Shown: positions 9,302 to 18,687 of the stretch, in pieces
Numbering within the stretch: position 1 is the stretch's first letter
How the letters are laid out: every line of letters starts with the position of its first letter
Assembly (NCBI RefSeq): GCF_003989795.1
Contig: NZ_RZHG01000019.1
Span: forward strand, 186,145-250,144
Source: Vreelandella andesensis
Lineage (GTDB): Bacteria > Pseudomonadota > Gammaproteobacteria > Pseudomonadales > Halomonadaceae
DNA: 64,000 nucleotides
Reading direction: 5' to 3'
Position numbers and translations under genes: made by a program
The notes under the pieces: model-generated
Seen by the model: the letters and a program-made list of their open reading frames with translations, nothing else
What the model was told of the DNA's origin: nothing
Databases searched by the model: none

Positions 9302-10147
9302 ATGTCTCGCACGCTGCTGTTCGCCACGGACCTATCTCAGGATAACCGCGCTGCGTTTGCTCGCGCGCTACGGCTGGCTTATGCCCAAGGGGCGCAGCTC
9401 GACATTCTTCATGTCCTTGACCCTTACTTGCCTCACCGTGTTCTTCACGACGTTGAAAGCGCGGTTAATGAAGACATCAGTACCACATTGACTGACCTGC
9501 GCGAAGATTACGCACTGGAAGCGCCTTCGCTGCTTATTCAAACCGTTGTGGGTGAGCCTCATGTTGAAATTGTTCGAGAAGCTCACGAACGCAATGCCTC
9601 GTTAATTATTTTGGGCATGCACCGTAAGCGCGGTCAGAAAGACCTCCTGTTGGGAACCACCGTGATGCGTGTGCTTAGAAGTGCCCCGTGCCCCGTGGTG
9701 GTAGCTTCTTATCTGCCGACGCAGCCCTGGCGACATATCCTAGTGCCGATCGATTTTTCGCTTACCGCCCGGCAAACCCTAAGAGAGGCACTTATACGCT
9801 TTCCAGAAGCAACGTTGACGCTATTGCATGCATGGAGCTTGCCCGGTGAGCGTGAGCTTGGCTCCCAAGCTAATTTTGCGCAGTGGCGAGATCATGAGGT
9901 AGAACGCTTACGCGGAACATTGGATAACGAGATTGAGAGTTTAATGCGTGATCTTGATGGCGTTCCTGATGTCGAGCTAGTTCTCGAACCGGGGCAACCT
10001 TGTGATGTGCTTCACGATTATATGAAGCGGCACTCTCCTGATTTGGTGATCATTGGTAGCCGGGGCCAGCCTCAACACACTAGCCAAGTGGCCGAAATGC
10101 TGTTGGGTGAGCCCCACTGTGATCTCATGCTGTGCCGCTCTTGGTAG
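9302..10147 (+). CDS. Tandem universal stress protein (two UspA domains)
   Basis: A 281-aa protein of two UspA domains, about residues 1-138 and 143-281. The first has the ATP-binding pattern GMHRKRGQKDLLLGTTV. The second has GSRGQPQHTSQVAEMLLGEP, a looser glycine motif, so nucleotide binding is most credible in the first domain. AAGGAG precedes the ATG. E. coli UspE has the same tandem architecture, but orthology is not claimed. Confidence 0.88.
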   Translation: MSRTLLFATDLSQDNRAAFARALRLAYAQGAQLDILHVLDPYLPHRVLHDVESAVNEDISTTLTDLREDYALEAPSLLIQTVVGEPHVEIVREAHERNASLIILGMHRKRGQKDLLLGTTVMRVLRSAPCPVVVASYLPTQPWRHILVPIDFSLTARQTLREALIRFPEATLTLLHAWSLPGERELGSQANFAQWRDHEVERLRGTLDNEIESLMRDLDGVPDVELVLEPGQPCDVLHDYMKRHSPDLVIIGSRGQPQHTSQVAEMLLGEPHCDLMLCRSW

Positions 10148-10220
10148 TTACTGTACGGAACCTTTATCTATGTTTTAAGTATGTATAACCGGTGTTTTGT
10201 GAAACGTGGAGATTTTCGCT

Positions 10221-10802
10221 ATGCCATCTGTCCTTAGACATTATTTAACCTTAGGCCTACTGCTGTCAGTCGTTATGCTTCTGTCGGCCCCTAACGCGCT
10301 GGCTGCCAGTGTGAATGAGCAGGGCGAGCGCTTCGAGCGCGTTGTGGAGGATGATGGTCAGCGCTATACATTGATAGGTAGTGGGGTCTTTCGCTACATG
10401 ATCTGGACTGCTTATGCAGGAGCCTACTATCAGCTTGAAGGAGAAACGGCACCACAGCCGTTAAGTAACGTCCCCCGTCGCCTTGAGCTCGCTTACTTTC
10501 ATAGCATTGAAGCTGCCGACTTTGCTGAAGCGACTGAGGAAACGCTGAAAAAGTCGCTGACACTTTATGAGTTTAACCAGATTGAAGAGGACCTTGAGCG
10601 GCTAAATCAGCGCTATCGCGATGTAGCGCCTGGCGACCGCTATCTGCTCAGTTGGGACGGGGAATGGCTGCGTCTTGCCCTTAACGGTGAGGTGGTATTT
10701 GAGGATGACAGCGCTGAGTTCGCCAGCGCCATGTTTGGTATTTGGTTGGGCGAGCGTCCGTTAGGCGACGATTTCCGTGATGCACTGTTGGGCAAAAACT
10801 GA
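10221..10802 (+). CDS. Chalcone-isomerase-like periplasmic protein
   Basis: A 193-aa exported protein with a signal peptide ending NALAAS. The mature part matches the bacterial chalcone isomerase-like domain: GSGVFRYMIWTAYAGAYYQ, then PRRLELAYFHSIEAADF, and a C-terminal LSWDGEWLRLALNG...FGIWLGERPL. Bacterial members are not thought to act on flavonoids and the role is unknown. The ATG at 10221 with GGAGATTTTCGCT is preferred over a GTG at 10206 that would lengthen the region before the signal peptide. The next gene is dtd, 73 bp on. Confidence 0.78.
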   Translation: MPSVLRHYLTLGLLLSVVMLLSAPNALAASVNEQGERFERVVEDDGQRYTLIGSGVFRYMIWTAYAGAYYQLEGETAPQPLSNVPRRLELAYFHSIEAADFAEATEETLKKSLTLYEFNQIEEDLERLNQRYRDVAPGDRYLLSWDGEWLRLALNGEVVFEDDSAEFASAMFGIWLGERPLGDDFRDALLGKN

Positions 10803-10875
10803 CCTAAACGTAAGTGTCTGAACGCTATCTCAGCGATTACACTGTCCTTTTGGATTTACATCGTAAGGGGCAAGC

Positions 10876-11313
10876 GTGAAGGCATTGATACAGCGGGTAA
10901 AAAACGCCAGCGTGACGGTTCAGGGTAACACCGTAGGGGCCATCGAGCATGGGCTGTTGGCGTTAGTGGGTGTTGAAAAAGGCGATAGCGAAGCCGATGC
11001 TGAAAAGCTATTGCATAAGCTGCTGCACTACCGAGTATTTAGCGATCATGAAGGTAAAATGAATAATAACCTGCAGCAGGCCGGCGGAGGTTTACTGTTG
11101 GTATCACAATTTACGTTGGCCGCCGATACCCGCAAAGGATTGCGCCCCAGCTTTTCTAGCGCGGCACCGCCCGACGAGGGCGAGCGTCTGTTTGACTATT
11201 TAGTCGTTAATGCAAACGCTCGCTGGTCTAACGTTGCAACCGGGCAATTTGGTGCTGATATGCAGGTGGCGTTGGTTAACGATGGGCCAGTAACGTTCCT
11301 GCTTGAAAGCTAA
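10876..11313 (+). CDS. dtd: D-aminoacyl-tRNA deacylase
   Basis: A 145-aa chirality-proofreading enzyme that hydrolyses D-aminoacyl-tRNA and Gly-tRNA(Ala). The active-site motif [17 protein letters not shown] and the C-terminal cross-subunit Gly-cisPro motif [11 protein letters not shown] are both intact. The start codon is GTG with TAAGGGG upstream. Length equals that of the E. coli enzyme. Confidence 0.95.
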   Translation: MKALIQRVKNASVTVQGNTVGAIEHGLLALVGVEKGDSEADAEKLLHKLLHYRVFSDHEGKMNNNLQQAGGGLLLVSQFTLAADTRKGLRPSFSSAAPPDEGERLFDYLVVNANARWSNVATGQFGADMQVALVNDGPVTFLLES

Positions 11314-11357
11314 CTCCCTAATTAACGCGGAATAATGTGCAGGCTGATCACATAGGG

Positions 11358-13304
11358 CTAGGCGTCCTCACTGGCCAGCAGCGCCGCTTCCATCGTTTCC
11401 AGTGCTTCCTCTGCTGCCAGCCACTGCTGTTCGGCATCGTTCAGACGGCTTTTAATGGTTGCTTGTTGAGCAAGCGCATCGGTTAGCTCTGCCTTGCGAG
11501 CACTGTCGGTATAAAGCGTCGGGTCAGCGAGAACAGCCTCTACTTCTTCAAGTGCTTGCTGGGCTTTCTCCATGGTTTTTTCAGCGTGATCGCGCTCTTT
11601 TTTCAGCGGTCGCAGTTTCTCGCGTAGTTCCGCCGCTGCCTTGCGAGCAGCTTTGCGGTCACCGCTGGGCGGTAGGCTTTGGCGTTCATTCTTTTCGCTA
11701 CGGGCGTCGCGGCGACTCTCTTCCAGACGCGCTTTTAGCCATACCCGATAGTCATCGAGATCGCCATCGAAGGGTTCCACACGGTGATCGGCAACCCGCC
11801 AGAACTCATCAACCGTGGCACGCAGTAAATGACGGTCGTGGGATACCAGAATGACCGTACCCTCAAAACTTGCTAGCGCTTCGGTTAGCGCCTCGCGCAT
11901 TTCCAAGTCCAAGTGGTTGGTTGGCTCATCAAGCAGCAGCAGGTTTGGTTTTTGCCAAGCGACCAGCGCCAGTGCCAAGCGCGCTTTTTCACCGCCAGAA
12001 TAGGTGGCAACTTCGCCAAAGGCGTCATCACCTTTAAAACCAAAGCCACCTAAGAAGTTGCGGATTTCCTGGTCACTTACCGTTGGAGAGAGCCGTTGTA
12101 CATGCATAAAGGGCGTTGTGGTTACGTCCAGGCTTTCTAATTGATGCTGAGCAAAATAGCCAATCGCTAAATGTTCACCTGGTACGCGTTTGCCCTCTAG
12201 CAGCGCAAGCTCGCCAGTCAATGATTTGATCAGCGTTGATTTGCCCGCGCCGTTGGGGCCTAACAGGCCGATACGGCTGCCGGGTAACAGGGTAACGTTG
12301 ACCTTCTCTAGCTGAGCAACATCGCCCGCTTTGCTGCGATAGCCAAGGGTGGCTTGGTCTAGCACGAGCAGCGGGTGTGAGGTCTTATCGGCAGCGGGAA
12401 AAGTGAAGTGAAAGGGTGAGTCCGTGTGAGCGATGGCGATATCACCCATACGCTCCAGCATTTTTACACGGCTTTGCGCTTGCTTTGCTTTTGTTGCCTG
12501 GGCGCGAAAGCGCGTAATAAAACGCTCAATCTCTTCGCGCCGGGCCTGCTGTTTAGCCGCTTCGGCTTGCTGTAGAGCGAGCTTCTCTGCTCGCGTTCGC
12601 TCAAAGCGGGAGTAGTTGCCGCGATAAAGCTCGAGCGTTTGGTGGTGCATATGCACAATGTGATCGCACACAGCGTCCAAAAAGTCACGGTCATGCGAAA
12701 TCAGCAGCAGCGTGCCTGGGTAGCGGGTCAGCCACTGTTCTAGCCAAAGCAGGGCGTCAAGATCTAAGTGGTTGGTTGGCTCATCAAGCAACAGCAGGTC
12801 AGACGGCATAAATAGTGTGCGGGCCAAATTCACCCGCATACGCCAGCCACCGGAAAAGTCCGACAGGGGCCGCTCAAGGTCCGCTTGCACGAAGCCGAGT
12901 CCCACTAATAGCTGCGCCGCCCGTGATTCGGCTGTATAGCCATCCAGCGTTTCGATAAGGCCATGTAATTCGGCTTCCCGATGCGGATTATCTGTTTTGC
13001 GAGCGGCCAGAAGATCTGCTTCCGCTTGCCGCAGCGCATGATCGCCATCCAGCACATACTCCACAATAGGGCGATCTAGTGCGTCAACTTCTTGGGCCAT
13101 GTGGGCGATTCGTTGGCCACCGCTCATCTCAACGTCGCCTTGGTCGGGGCCGAGCTCACCTAGCAAGAGTTTGAATAAGCTCGACTTACCGGCGCCGTTT
13201 GCCCCGATAATGCCAGCCTTTATGCCGCTGTGGAGCGTAAGGTCAGCGTTATCGAGTAGCGTTTGTGTACCCCGTTGCAGGGCGACTTGGCGCAGTGCGA
13301 TCAT
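11358..13304 (-). CDS. ABC-F family ATPase, YheS-like
   Basis: A 648-aa soluble protein with two ABC domains and no membrane segments, the ABC-F plan of ribosome-associated ATPases. Walker A motifs are GANGAGKSS and GPNGAGKST, signatures FSGGWRMR and YSGGEKARL, and both Walker B/H-loop units read DEPTNHLDL. The N-terminus and the charged C-terminal coiled-coil region (residues 530-640) fit the YheS subgroup. It is divergent from the TIGR02444 gene with starts 28 bp apart, an arrangement also seen in Pseudomonas. Confidence 0.9.
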   Translation of the reverse strand: MIALRQVALQRGTQTLLDNADLTLHSGIKAGIIGANGAGKSSLFKLLLGELGPDQGDVEMSGGQRIAHMAQEVDALDRPIVEYVLDGDHALRQAEADLLAARKTDNPHREAELHGLIETLDGYTAESRAAQLLVGLGFVQADLERPLSDFSGGWRMRVNLARTLFMPSDLLLLDEPTNHLDLDALLWLEQWLTRYPGTLLLISHDRDFLDAVCDHIVHMHHQTLELYRGNYSRFERTRAEKLALQQAEAAKQQARREEIERFITRFRAQATKAKQAQSRVKMLERMGDIAIAHTDSPFHFTFPAADKTSHPLLVLDQATLGYRSKAGDVAQLEKVNVTLLPGSRIGLLGPNGAGKSTLIKSLTGELALLEGKRVPGEHLAIGYFAQHQLESLDVTTTPFMHVQRLSPTVSDQEIRNFLGGFGFKGDDAFGEVATYSGGEKARLALALVAWQKPNLLLLDEPTNHLDLEMREALTEALASFEGTVILVSHDRHLLRATVDEFWRVADHRVEPFDGDLDDYRVWLKARLEESRRDARSEKNERQSLPPSGDRKAARKAAAELREKLRPLKKERDHAEKTMEKAQQALEEVEAVLADPTLYTDSARKAELTDALAQQATIKSRLNDAEQQWLAAEEALETMEAALLASEDA

Positions 13305-13332
13305 GCATTCTCCCGAAAAAGTGGGTAAATCA

Positions 13333-13905
13333 ATGTTCGATTCTAACCGATTCCAGCGCTTACAGCAGGCTCCGCTGTGGGATTTTGCACTGACGTTCTA
13401 TGCCCAGCCTGGGGTCGAGCAGGCTTGCCTTGTGCTACAGGACAGTGCTGGGGTTGATGTGTGTGAGTTGCTCATGCATAGCTGGCTTTATCAGTACGGC
13501 CTTCAGGCAACGCCAAGTGCGCTGACAGTGGAGCGCAAAGCGCGCGAGCATTGGCAGCTTTCGGTCACGGCTGTTTTGCGGCAGCTGCGTCGTGATCTCA
13601 AGCCGCAAGCGGCAGAAAGTGAGGGCATTGCCCAGCTTCGAAAGACACTTCAGCAGGCCGAACTTCAAGCTGAGCGTGAGAACCTTCAACGCTGGCAGCA
13701 ATGGATACTGCAAGCGTCTAAATATAACCGCCGGATAACAAATTGCGCTATAAGCAAGCAAGATGTTGCACAATGGCTGCAAAGTAAGCTGTTTTCGGAT
13801 GCGCTTGCGTTTGATCAAGAGGTCGTGCAACCCAGGCGCGAGAACGTTAGGGAAGCAATTAATATGCTTGCGACACAGCTTGACCGTTACGAGCGACCGC
13901 GCTAG
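13333..13905 (+). CDS. TIGR02444 family protein
   Basis: A 190-aa conserved protein of unknown function, recognised by its N-terminal block LWDFALTFYAQPGVEQACL followed by a Cys- and Leu-rich stretch. No signal peptide or clear catalytic motif is seen. The frame is open further upstream, but that part is antisense to the ABC-F gene; the family start is the ATG at 13333 (or a GTG four codons earlier). The ribosome site is weak. Partnership with the divergent ABC-F gene is conserved and may be functional. Confidence 0.75.
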   Translation: MFDSNRFQRLQQAPLWDFALTFYAQPGVEQACLVLQDSAGVDVCELLMHSWLYQYGLQATPSALTVERKAREHWQLSVTAVLRQLRRDLKPQAAESEGIAQLRKTLQQAELQAERENLQRWQQWILQASKYNRRITNCAISKQDVAQWLQSKLFSDALAFDQEVVQPRRENVREAINMLATQLDRYERPR

Positions 13906-14174
13906 CCTGAAGTTAAGCTATTTTTGAATAACGCGTGCTGATAAGGCTGTTAACGCTTTTGCTATGGTTTCAAAAAGCTGCTTCCAGGCGTTGCCTTAAT
14001 CGTGTTCAAAAAGACATATTCTACGAATAATGTTTTACGGACATCGAGGCCAGAACGCTCCAATAGTTTGCTCTGACTTAATTGCCAGAGCATCTTATTA
14101 GCAGCACGCATTATACAAAAATTAAGTATTGGCGCACTTGTACAGCGCGCCTACCATTGCTAGGGGAACTCTGT
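13906..14174. promoter_or_regulatory. Upstream region of teaA
   Basis: A 269-bp spacer with no gene. It contains an inverted repeat TGCTCTG/CAGAGCA (14069-14075 and 14086-14092) with a 10-bp AT-rich centre, 83 bp before the teaA start, a candidate operator. AT-rich stretches such as 14013-14034 could hold a promoter, but no clear -35/-10 pair stands out. teaA is osmotically induced in H. elongata; that behaviour is assumed here, not seen. Confidence 0.35.
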
Positions 14175-15221
14175 ATGAAGGCAAGCAAGTTAATTTCGAC
14201 TCGTTCAGTAACGACCAAGTTAATGACGACGGCAAGCATTGGTGCACTATTATTTGGTCTCAGCGCAGCCGCTCAAGCAGATAACTGGCGTTACGCCCAC
14301 GAAGAGTACGAAGGCGATGTCCAAGACGTGTTCGCTTACGCATTCAAAGAATATATTGAAGAAAATTCCGATCACACTGTTCAAGTCTATCGTTTTGGTG
14401 AGTTAGGTGAGTCTGACGACATCATGGAGCAGACCCAAAACGGCATTCTACAGTTCGTAAACCAGTCACCTGGTTTCACGGGATCTCTTATCCCAGAAGC
14501 GCAAATCTTCTTTATCCCTTATCTACTGCCTACTGACGAAGAAACGGTTCTCACGTTCTTCGACGAGAGTAAGGCTATCAACGAGATGTTCCCAGCGCTC
14601 TACGCCGAGCAAGGTCTTGAGCTACTGAAGATGTACCCTGAAGGTGAAATGGTTGTTACCACCGACGAGCCAATTAGCTCGCCGGAAGATATGAGTAACA
14701 AGAAAATTCGTACCATGACGAATCCATTGCTCTCAGAAACTTATGATGCTTTTGGTGCGACACCGACGCCGCTACCTTGGGGTGAAGTGTATGGTGGTCT
14801 GCAAACCGGCATTATCGATGGACAGGAAAACCCAATTTTCTGGATCGAATCTGGCGGCTTGTACGAAGTGTCTCCGCACCTTACCTTCACAGGTCATGGC
14901 TGGTTCACCACCGCAATGATGGCTAACCAAGACTTCTATGAAGATTTGTCTGATGAAGACAAAGAGCTGGTGCAAGAAGCGTCTGATGCTGCTTATGATC
15001 ACACAATTGAGCATATTAAAGGCTTGGCTGGTGAGTCATTAGCTAAAATTCAAGAAGCTTCTGATGAAGTGACGGTTACGCGATTGAACGAAGAGCAAAT
15101 CCAGGCTTTCCGCGAGCGCGCTCCACAGGTAGAGGAAGCTTTCCTAGGCATGACGGGGGAGCGCGGTGCTGAGCTGCTTGAGCAGTTTAAAGCCGATCTT
15201 GAAGCCGTAACTAACGAGTGA
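14175..15221 (+). CDS. teaA: Ectoine/hydroxyectoine TRAP binding protein TeaA
   Basis: The periplasmic receptor that binds ectoine and hydroxyectoine for the sodium-coupled TeaBC carrier, which recovers compatible solutes leaking from the cell. The 348-aa product has a signal peptide ending AAAQA. Its mature start (DNWRYAHEEYEGDVQDVF), VQVYRFGELGESDDIMEQ, KIRTMTNPLLSETYDAFGA and GGLQTGIIDGQENPIFWIE match my recollection of H. elongata TeaA nearly residue for residue. The start at 14175 follows AGGGGAACTCTGT; an in-frame upstream Met at 14082 lies before the signal peptide. A strong terminator separates it from teaB. Confidence 0.95.
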   Translation: MKASKLISTRSVTTKLMTTASIGALLFGLSAAAQADNWRYAHEEYEGDVQDVFAYAFKEYIEENSDHTVQVYRFGELGESDDIMEQTQNGILQFVNQSPGFTGSLIPEAQIFFIPYLLPTDEETVLTFFDESKAINEMFPALYAEQGLELLKMYPEGEMVVTTDEPISSPEDMSNKKIRTMTNPLLSETYDAFGATPTPLPWGEVYGGLQTGIIDGQENPIFWIESGGLYEVSPHLTFTGHGWFTTAMMANQDFYEDLSDEDKELVQEASDAAYDHTIEHIKGLAGESLAKIQEASDEVTVTRLNEEQIQAFRERAPQVEEAFLGMTGERGAELLEQFKADLEAVTNE

Positions 15222-15262
15222 TTAATCGTTTAGCATATTCGCTCTAACGTAGAGTCACCTAG

Positions 15263-15290
15263 GGGGCAGCCAGCGCTGCCCCTTTTTATT
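15263..15290 (+). terminator. Terminator/attenuator between teaA and teaB
   Basis: A perfect 8-bp stem GGGGCAGC/GCTGCCCC with a CAGC loop is followed by TTTTTATTTTTAT. It should stop most transcripts after teaA, giving more binding protein than membrane subunits unless teaB has its own promoter in 15291-15515. That stretch shows no clear promoter and no gene. Confidence 0.85.
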
Positions 15291-15515
15291 TTTATATGTT
15301 CACGACACTGACGGCCTCTTAACAAAAAAAGCGCACTACTTTTCGCACAACACAGAAAAACTTTCGTACATCTAGCGTTGAAGCGAAAAGAGTTATTAAC
15401 CGTTACGCTGCAAAATGAACAAGGCCGGACATGCTCCGTTCGGTGGTCAGTGAGGGATGAGGCGCTAGGTTGTCTTAAATAGTTAGCTGCCACGCTGCTT
15501 AAGAGGAGATCGGCC

Positions 15516-16094
15516 ATGACCGAAGAAGAATCCGAAAAGAATTACAGCTCTGGTTTGCCCGGCATACTAGGCGTGATCGACACTGCAATTAGCAAAATCG
15601 AGTCAGTCATACTGGCGCTGGGGGTTTTGCTAATGGCGCTGAATACGGTTACCAATGTTATTGCCCGCTTTATATTTAACAATAGCATTATGTTTTCGGG
15701 TGAATTAAACCGTATTTTGATCATCATGATTACCTTTGCGGGCATCGGTTACGCTGCTCGCCACGGTCGTCATATACGCATGTCAGCCATCTACGATGCG
15801 CTGCCCGTCGGTGGGCGCAAGGTGTTGATGATAGGTATTTCGTTTTTTACCTCCCTCGTCATGTTTTTCCTGCTGTACTACTCCGTTATCTACATCCTTG
15901 ACCTTCAAAGCAAAGGTCGCGTATTGCCGTCACTCGGGATACCTATTTGGATTATCTATATTTGGGTGCCTATGGGCTTCCTAATTACGGGTATTCAGTA
16001 CCTGTTAACGGCAATTAAAAACCTTACCTCTCGGGATGTATATCTCTCTACAGGGGTAGTTGACGGTTATAAAGACACCGAAACAGAAGTGTAA
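15516..16094 (+). CDS. teaB: Ectoine TRAP small membrane subunit TeaB
   Basis: The 192-aa DctQ-type subunit of the ectoine transporter with four hydrophobic helices. The motif [16 protein letters not shown] lies in the loop between helices 2 and 3, as in other small TRAP subunits. AAGAGGAGAT precedes the ATG. It is followed by teaC after 28 bp. Assignment rests on family features and on its place between teaA and teaC/teaD. Confidence 0.93.
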   Translation: MTEEESEKNYSSGLPGILGVIDTAISKIESVILALGVLLMALNTVTNVIARFIFNNSIMFSGELNRILIIMITFAGIGYAARHGRHIRMSAIYDALPVGGRKVLMIGISFFTSLVMFFLLYYSVIYILDLQSKGRVLPSLGIPIWIIYIWVPMGFLITGIQYLLTAIKNLTSRDVYLSTGVVDGYKDTETEV

Positions 16095-16122
16095 AGCAGG
16101 GCTTGCACCCTAGGGGAATGCT

Positions 16123-17406
16123 ATGACGACGATAATGGTAGTCACCATGATTGCCCTGCTGCTATTGGGCTTTCCTATGATGATTCCGCTGATTACAGCA
16201 GCGGTGATCGGTTTTTATATGATGTTCAACGGCTTCGGCCAGATGGATACGCTAATTCAACAGATGATGGCGGGGATCCGGCCTGCTTCACTGATTGCGG
16301 TGCCGATGTTTATTTTGGCGGCTGATGTTATGACGCGCGGCCAGTCTGCAAATCGCCTGATCGAAATGGTGATGTCATTTATTGGTCATATCAAAGGTGG
16401 TCTTGCGGTTAGTACGGCAGCTTCTTGTACGTTATTTGGTGCGGTTTCTGGCTCTACCCAGGCAACCGTGGTGGCCGTAGGCTCACCATTGCGGCCTAAA
16501 ATGCTGAAAGCGGGCTATTCTGACCCGTTTACATTGGCGTTGATCATTAACGCGAGCGACATCGCCTTTTTGATTCCCCCCAGTATTGGCATGATCATCT
16601 ATGGGGTTATTTCGGGCACATCGATTGGTGAGCTATTTATCGCCGGTATTGGGCCAGGGCTTTTAATCCTGCTTATGTTCTCAATCTATTGCATTATTTA
16701 TGCCACGGTAAAAGGTGTGCCTACTGAGCCCCGTGCTAGCTGGAAAGAGCGCGCTGTTGCAGTGCAAAAAGCGCTATGGCCGCTAGGTTTTCCCGTTATT
16801 ATCGTTGGTGGCATTTATGGGGGTATCTTTAGCCCAACGGAAGCAGCCGCAGCCTGTGTGCTATATGCAGTACTGCTTGAGTTTGTGGTATTCCGCTCGC
16901 TGAAGATGAACGATATTTATGCGATTGCTAAATCTACCGGCTTAATTACCGCGGTGGTGTTTATATTGGTCGCCGTGGGCAATGGGTTCTCCTGGATAAT
17001 CTCGTTCGCGCAGATTCCCCAAATGATTTTGGAAGCGGTAGGCGTCAATGAAGCCGGGCCTACAGGCGTACTGATCGCGATCTGTATCTCTTTCTTTGTC
17101 GCGTGTATGTTTGTTGACCCGATTGTAGTCATTCTGGTGCTTACGCCCATTTTCGCGCCTGCGATTGCGGCGACCGGACTTGACCCTGTTCTGGTAGGTA
17201 TTTTGATCACGCTGCAGGTGGCCATCGGCTCCGCGACCCCGCCCTTTGGCTGCGATATTTTCACCGCAATTGCGATCTTCAAGCGGCCTTACTGGGAAGT
17301 CATTAAGGGCACGCCGCCCTTCATCTTTATGCTGATCCTAGCGGCGGCGCTGCTGATCATGTTCCCGCAAATTGCGCTGTTCTTGCGTGATGTTGCTTTC
17401 CGCTAA
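16123..17406 (+). CDS. teaC: Ectoine TRAP large membrane subunit TeaC
   Basis: The 427-aa DctM-type permease that moves ectoine and hydroxyectoine with sodium. It has about twelve hydrophobic helices and the family motifs CTLFGAVSGSTQATVVAVG and ASDIAFLIPPSIGMIIYG. Length is the usual 425-430 residues, without the insertion found in the TakP-type DctM at 5416. A TAGGGGAATG ribosome site precedes the ATG. Confidence 0.93.
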   Translation: MTTIMVVTMIALLLLGFPMMIPLITAAVIGFYMMFNGFGQMDTLIQQMMAGIRPASLIAVPMFILAADVMTRGQSANRLIEMVMSFIGHIKGGLAVSTAASCTLFGAVSGSTQATVVAVGSPLRPKMLKAGYSDPFTLALIINASDIAFLIPPSIGMIIYGVISGTSIGELFIAGIGPGLLILLMFSIYCIIYATVKGVPTEPRASWKERAVAVQKALWPLGFPVIIVGGIYGGIFSPTEAAAACVLYAVLLEFVVFRSLKMNDIYAIAKSTGLITAVVFILVAVGNGFSWIISFAQIPQMILEAVGVNEAGPTGVLIAICISFFVACMFVDPIVVILVLTPIFAPAIAATGLDPVLVGILITLQVAIGSATPPFGCDIFTAIAIFKRPYWEVIKGTPPFIFMLILAAALLIMFPQIALFLRDVAFR

Positions 17407-17427
17407 GCAGTCACAAGGAGATCGCGG

Positions 17428-17871
17428 ATGTTTAATCGCATTTTAATCCCCGTGGATGGCTCGAAAGGGGCGATTAAGGCGCTGGAGAAAGCGGTGGGCC
17501 TGCATATGCTCACCGGTGCAGAACTGTATTTGCTGTGTGTATTCAAGCACCACAGCTTACTGGAAGCATCGCTTTCCATGGTGCGGCCGAATAAACTGGA
17601 TCTGCCTGATGATGCGCTTAAAGAGTACGCCACGGAAATTGCTGTACACGCAAAGTCCTATGCCGTAGAGATGGGAGCAGACAGTGCGCGAGTGAGGGCA
17701 TTTGTGAAAGGTGGGCGCCCTTCCCGAACGATTGTGCGCTTTGCCCGTAAGCGGGAGTGCGACTTAATTGTGATTGGCGCTCAGGGAACCAACGGCGAGA
17801 AAAATCTGTTGTTGGGCAGTGTCTCCCAGCGTGTGGCGGGTGCGGCACACTGTCCCACATTGGTTGTTTAA
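17428..17871 (+). CDS. teaD: Universal stress protein TeaD, regulator of TeaABC
   Basis: A 147-aa single-domain UspA protein. The ATP-binding pattern G-2x-G-9x-G-S is complete in [15 protein letters not shown]. The sequence, including [16 protein letters not shown] and [18 protein letters not shown], is close to TeaD of H. elongata, an ATP-binding protein whose loss raises ectoine uptake, so it acts as a negative modulator. It starts 21 bp behind teaC with AAGGAG. A terminator follows. Confidence 0.95.
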   Translation: MFNRILIPVDGSKGAIKALEKAVGLHMLTGAELYLLCVFKHHSLLEASLSMVRPNKLDLPDDALKEYATEIAVHAKSYAVEMGADSARVRAFVKGGRPSRTIVRFARKRECDLIVIGAQGTNGEKNLLLGSVSQRVAGAAHCPTLVV

Positions 17872-17904
17872 GACACTAAACTACTGCACTTAATTGTGGT
17901 CTTA

Positions 17905-17956
17905 CTAACACCCGTTGTCTCAGGTAATGCAGCCTGGGGTAACGGGTGTTAGTCTT
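17905..17956 (+). terminator. Terminator after teaD
   Basis: A perfect 12-bp inverted repeat CTAACACCCGTT/AACGGGTGTTAG (17905-17916 and 17941-17952) encloses an inner CAGG/CCTG pairing and is followed by TCTTTAT. It closes the teaBCD transcript. Confidence 0.7.
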
Positions 17957-18006
17957 TATAGCACTCAAACATTTGGCGCGTTGCGCCGTTGGATAAGGTT
18001 TTTTTC

Positions 18007-18687
18007 ATGAAGGCATTATTTTCTTCCACCGCTTTGGCAAGTTTGTTACTGGTCGCTCCTTTTGCGGCAGCGGCCCCTGAAACTGACGAACAGCGTCTTG
18101 CCTATAGCTTAGGCGTAACGTTAGGCGAGAGCATGCAGGCCGATATTGAAGACCTCGACCTTGATGCATTTACGGACGGTATGCGCGATGTCTTCGATGG
18201 CAATGAGTTAGCGCTAAGCGAGGAAGAAATGATGGAAGCGCTGGTCGCTTTCCAAGAGCGCTCCATGGAAGAGCGCGCGCAAGAAGCCGCTGAAATTGCT
18301 CAACTTAACCTAAAGGAAGGCCAAGCTTACCTAGCGGAAAACGCTGAGCGTGAAGAAGTCGAAGTCACTGAATCTGGCTTACAGTATGAAGTGCTTGAGT
18401 CCGGTGAAGGCGCAACACCTGGTGCGGAAGATACCGTTGAAGTGAATTATGAAGGCATGCTGCTGGACGGCACGGTATTTGACAGCTCTTTCGAACGTGG
18501 CCAGCCAGTAAGTTTCCAAGTAAATCAAGTCATTGAAGGTTGGCAGGAGGCACTTCAGCTGATGAGCGTCGGCGATAGCTGGATGCTATATATCCCTGCT
18601 GAGCTGGCTTACGGTGAAGGCGGCCAAGGTCCTATTGGTCCGAATGAAATGCTGACGTTCCGCGTTGAACTGTTAGGCGTTGAGTAA
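18007..18687 (+). CDS. FKBP-type peptidyl-prolyl isomerase (FkpA/MIP-like)
   Basis: A 226-aa exported proline isomerase/chaperone. A signal peptide ends AAAAP. Next come an N-terminal helical dimerisation domain (DEQRLAYSLGVTLGESM onward) and a C-terminal FKBP domain from about residue 118 with VEVNYEGMLLDGTVFDSSFERG, VIEGWQEALQLM and IPAELAYGEGG. The ATG at 18007 is used because the signal peptide begins there; six codons earlier is a GTG-type alternative. Its TAA touches the ATG of the following esterase gene, so they form one operon. Confidence 0.9.
   Translation: MKALFSSTALASLLLVAPFAAAAPETDEQRLAYSLGVTLGESMQADIEDLDLDAFTDGMRDVFDGNELALSEEEMMEALVAFQERSMEERAQEAAEIAQLNLKEGQAYLAENAEREEVEVTESGLQYEVLESGEGATPGAEDTVEVNYEGMLLDGTVFDSSFERGQPVSFQVNQVIEGWQEALQLMSVGDSWMLYIPAELAYGEGGQGPIGPNEMLTFRVELLGVE

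Noticed and set aside
13099-13332. Upstream extension of the TIGR02444 protein
   Set aside because: It overlaps the start of the divergent ABC-F gene and the family begins at 13333.
15516-17406. teaBC as a C4-dicarboxylate TRAP system
   Set aside because: The flanking teaA and teaD match the ectoine system closely, which outweighs general DctQ/DctM similarity.
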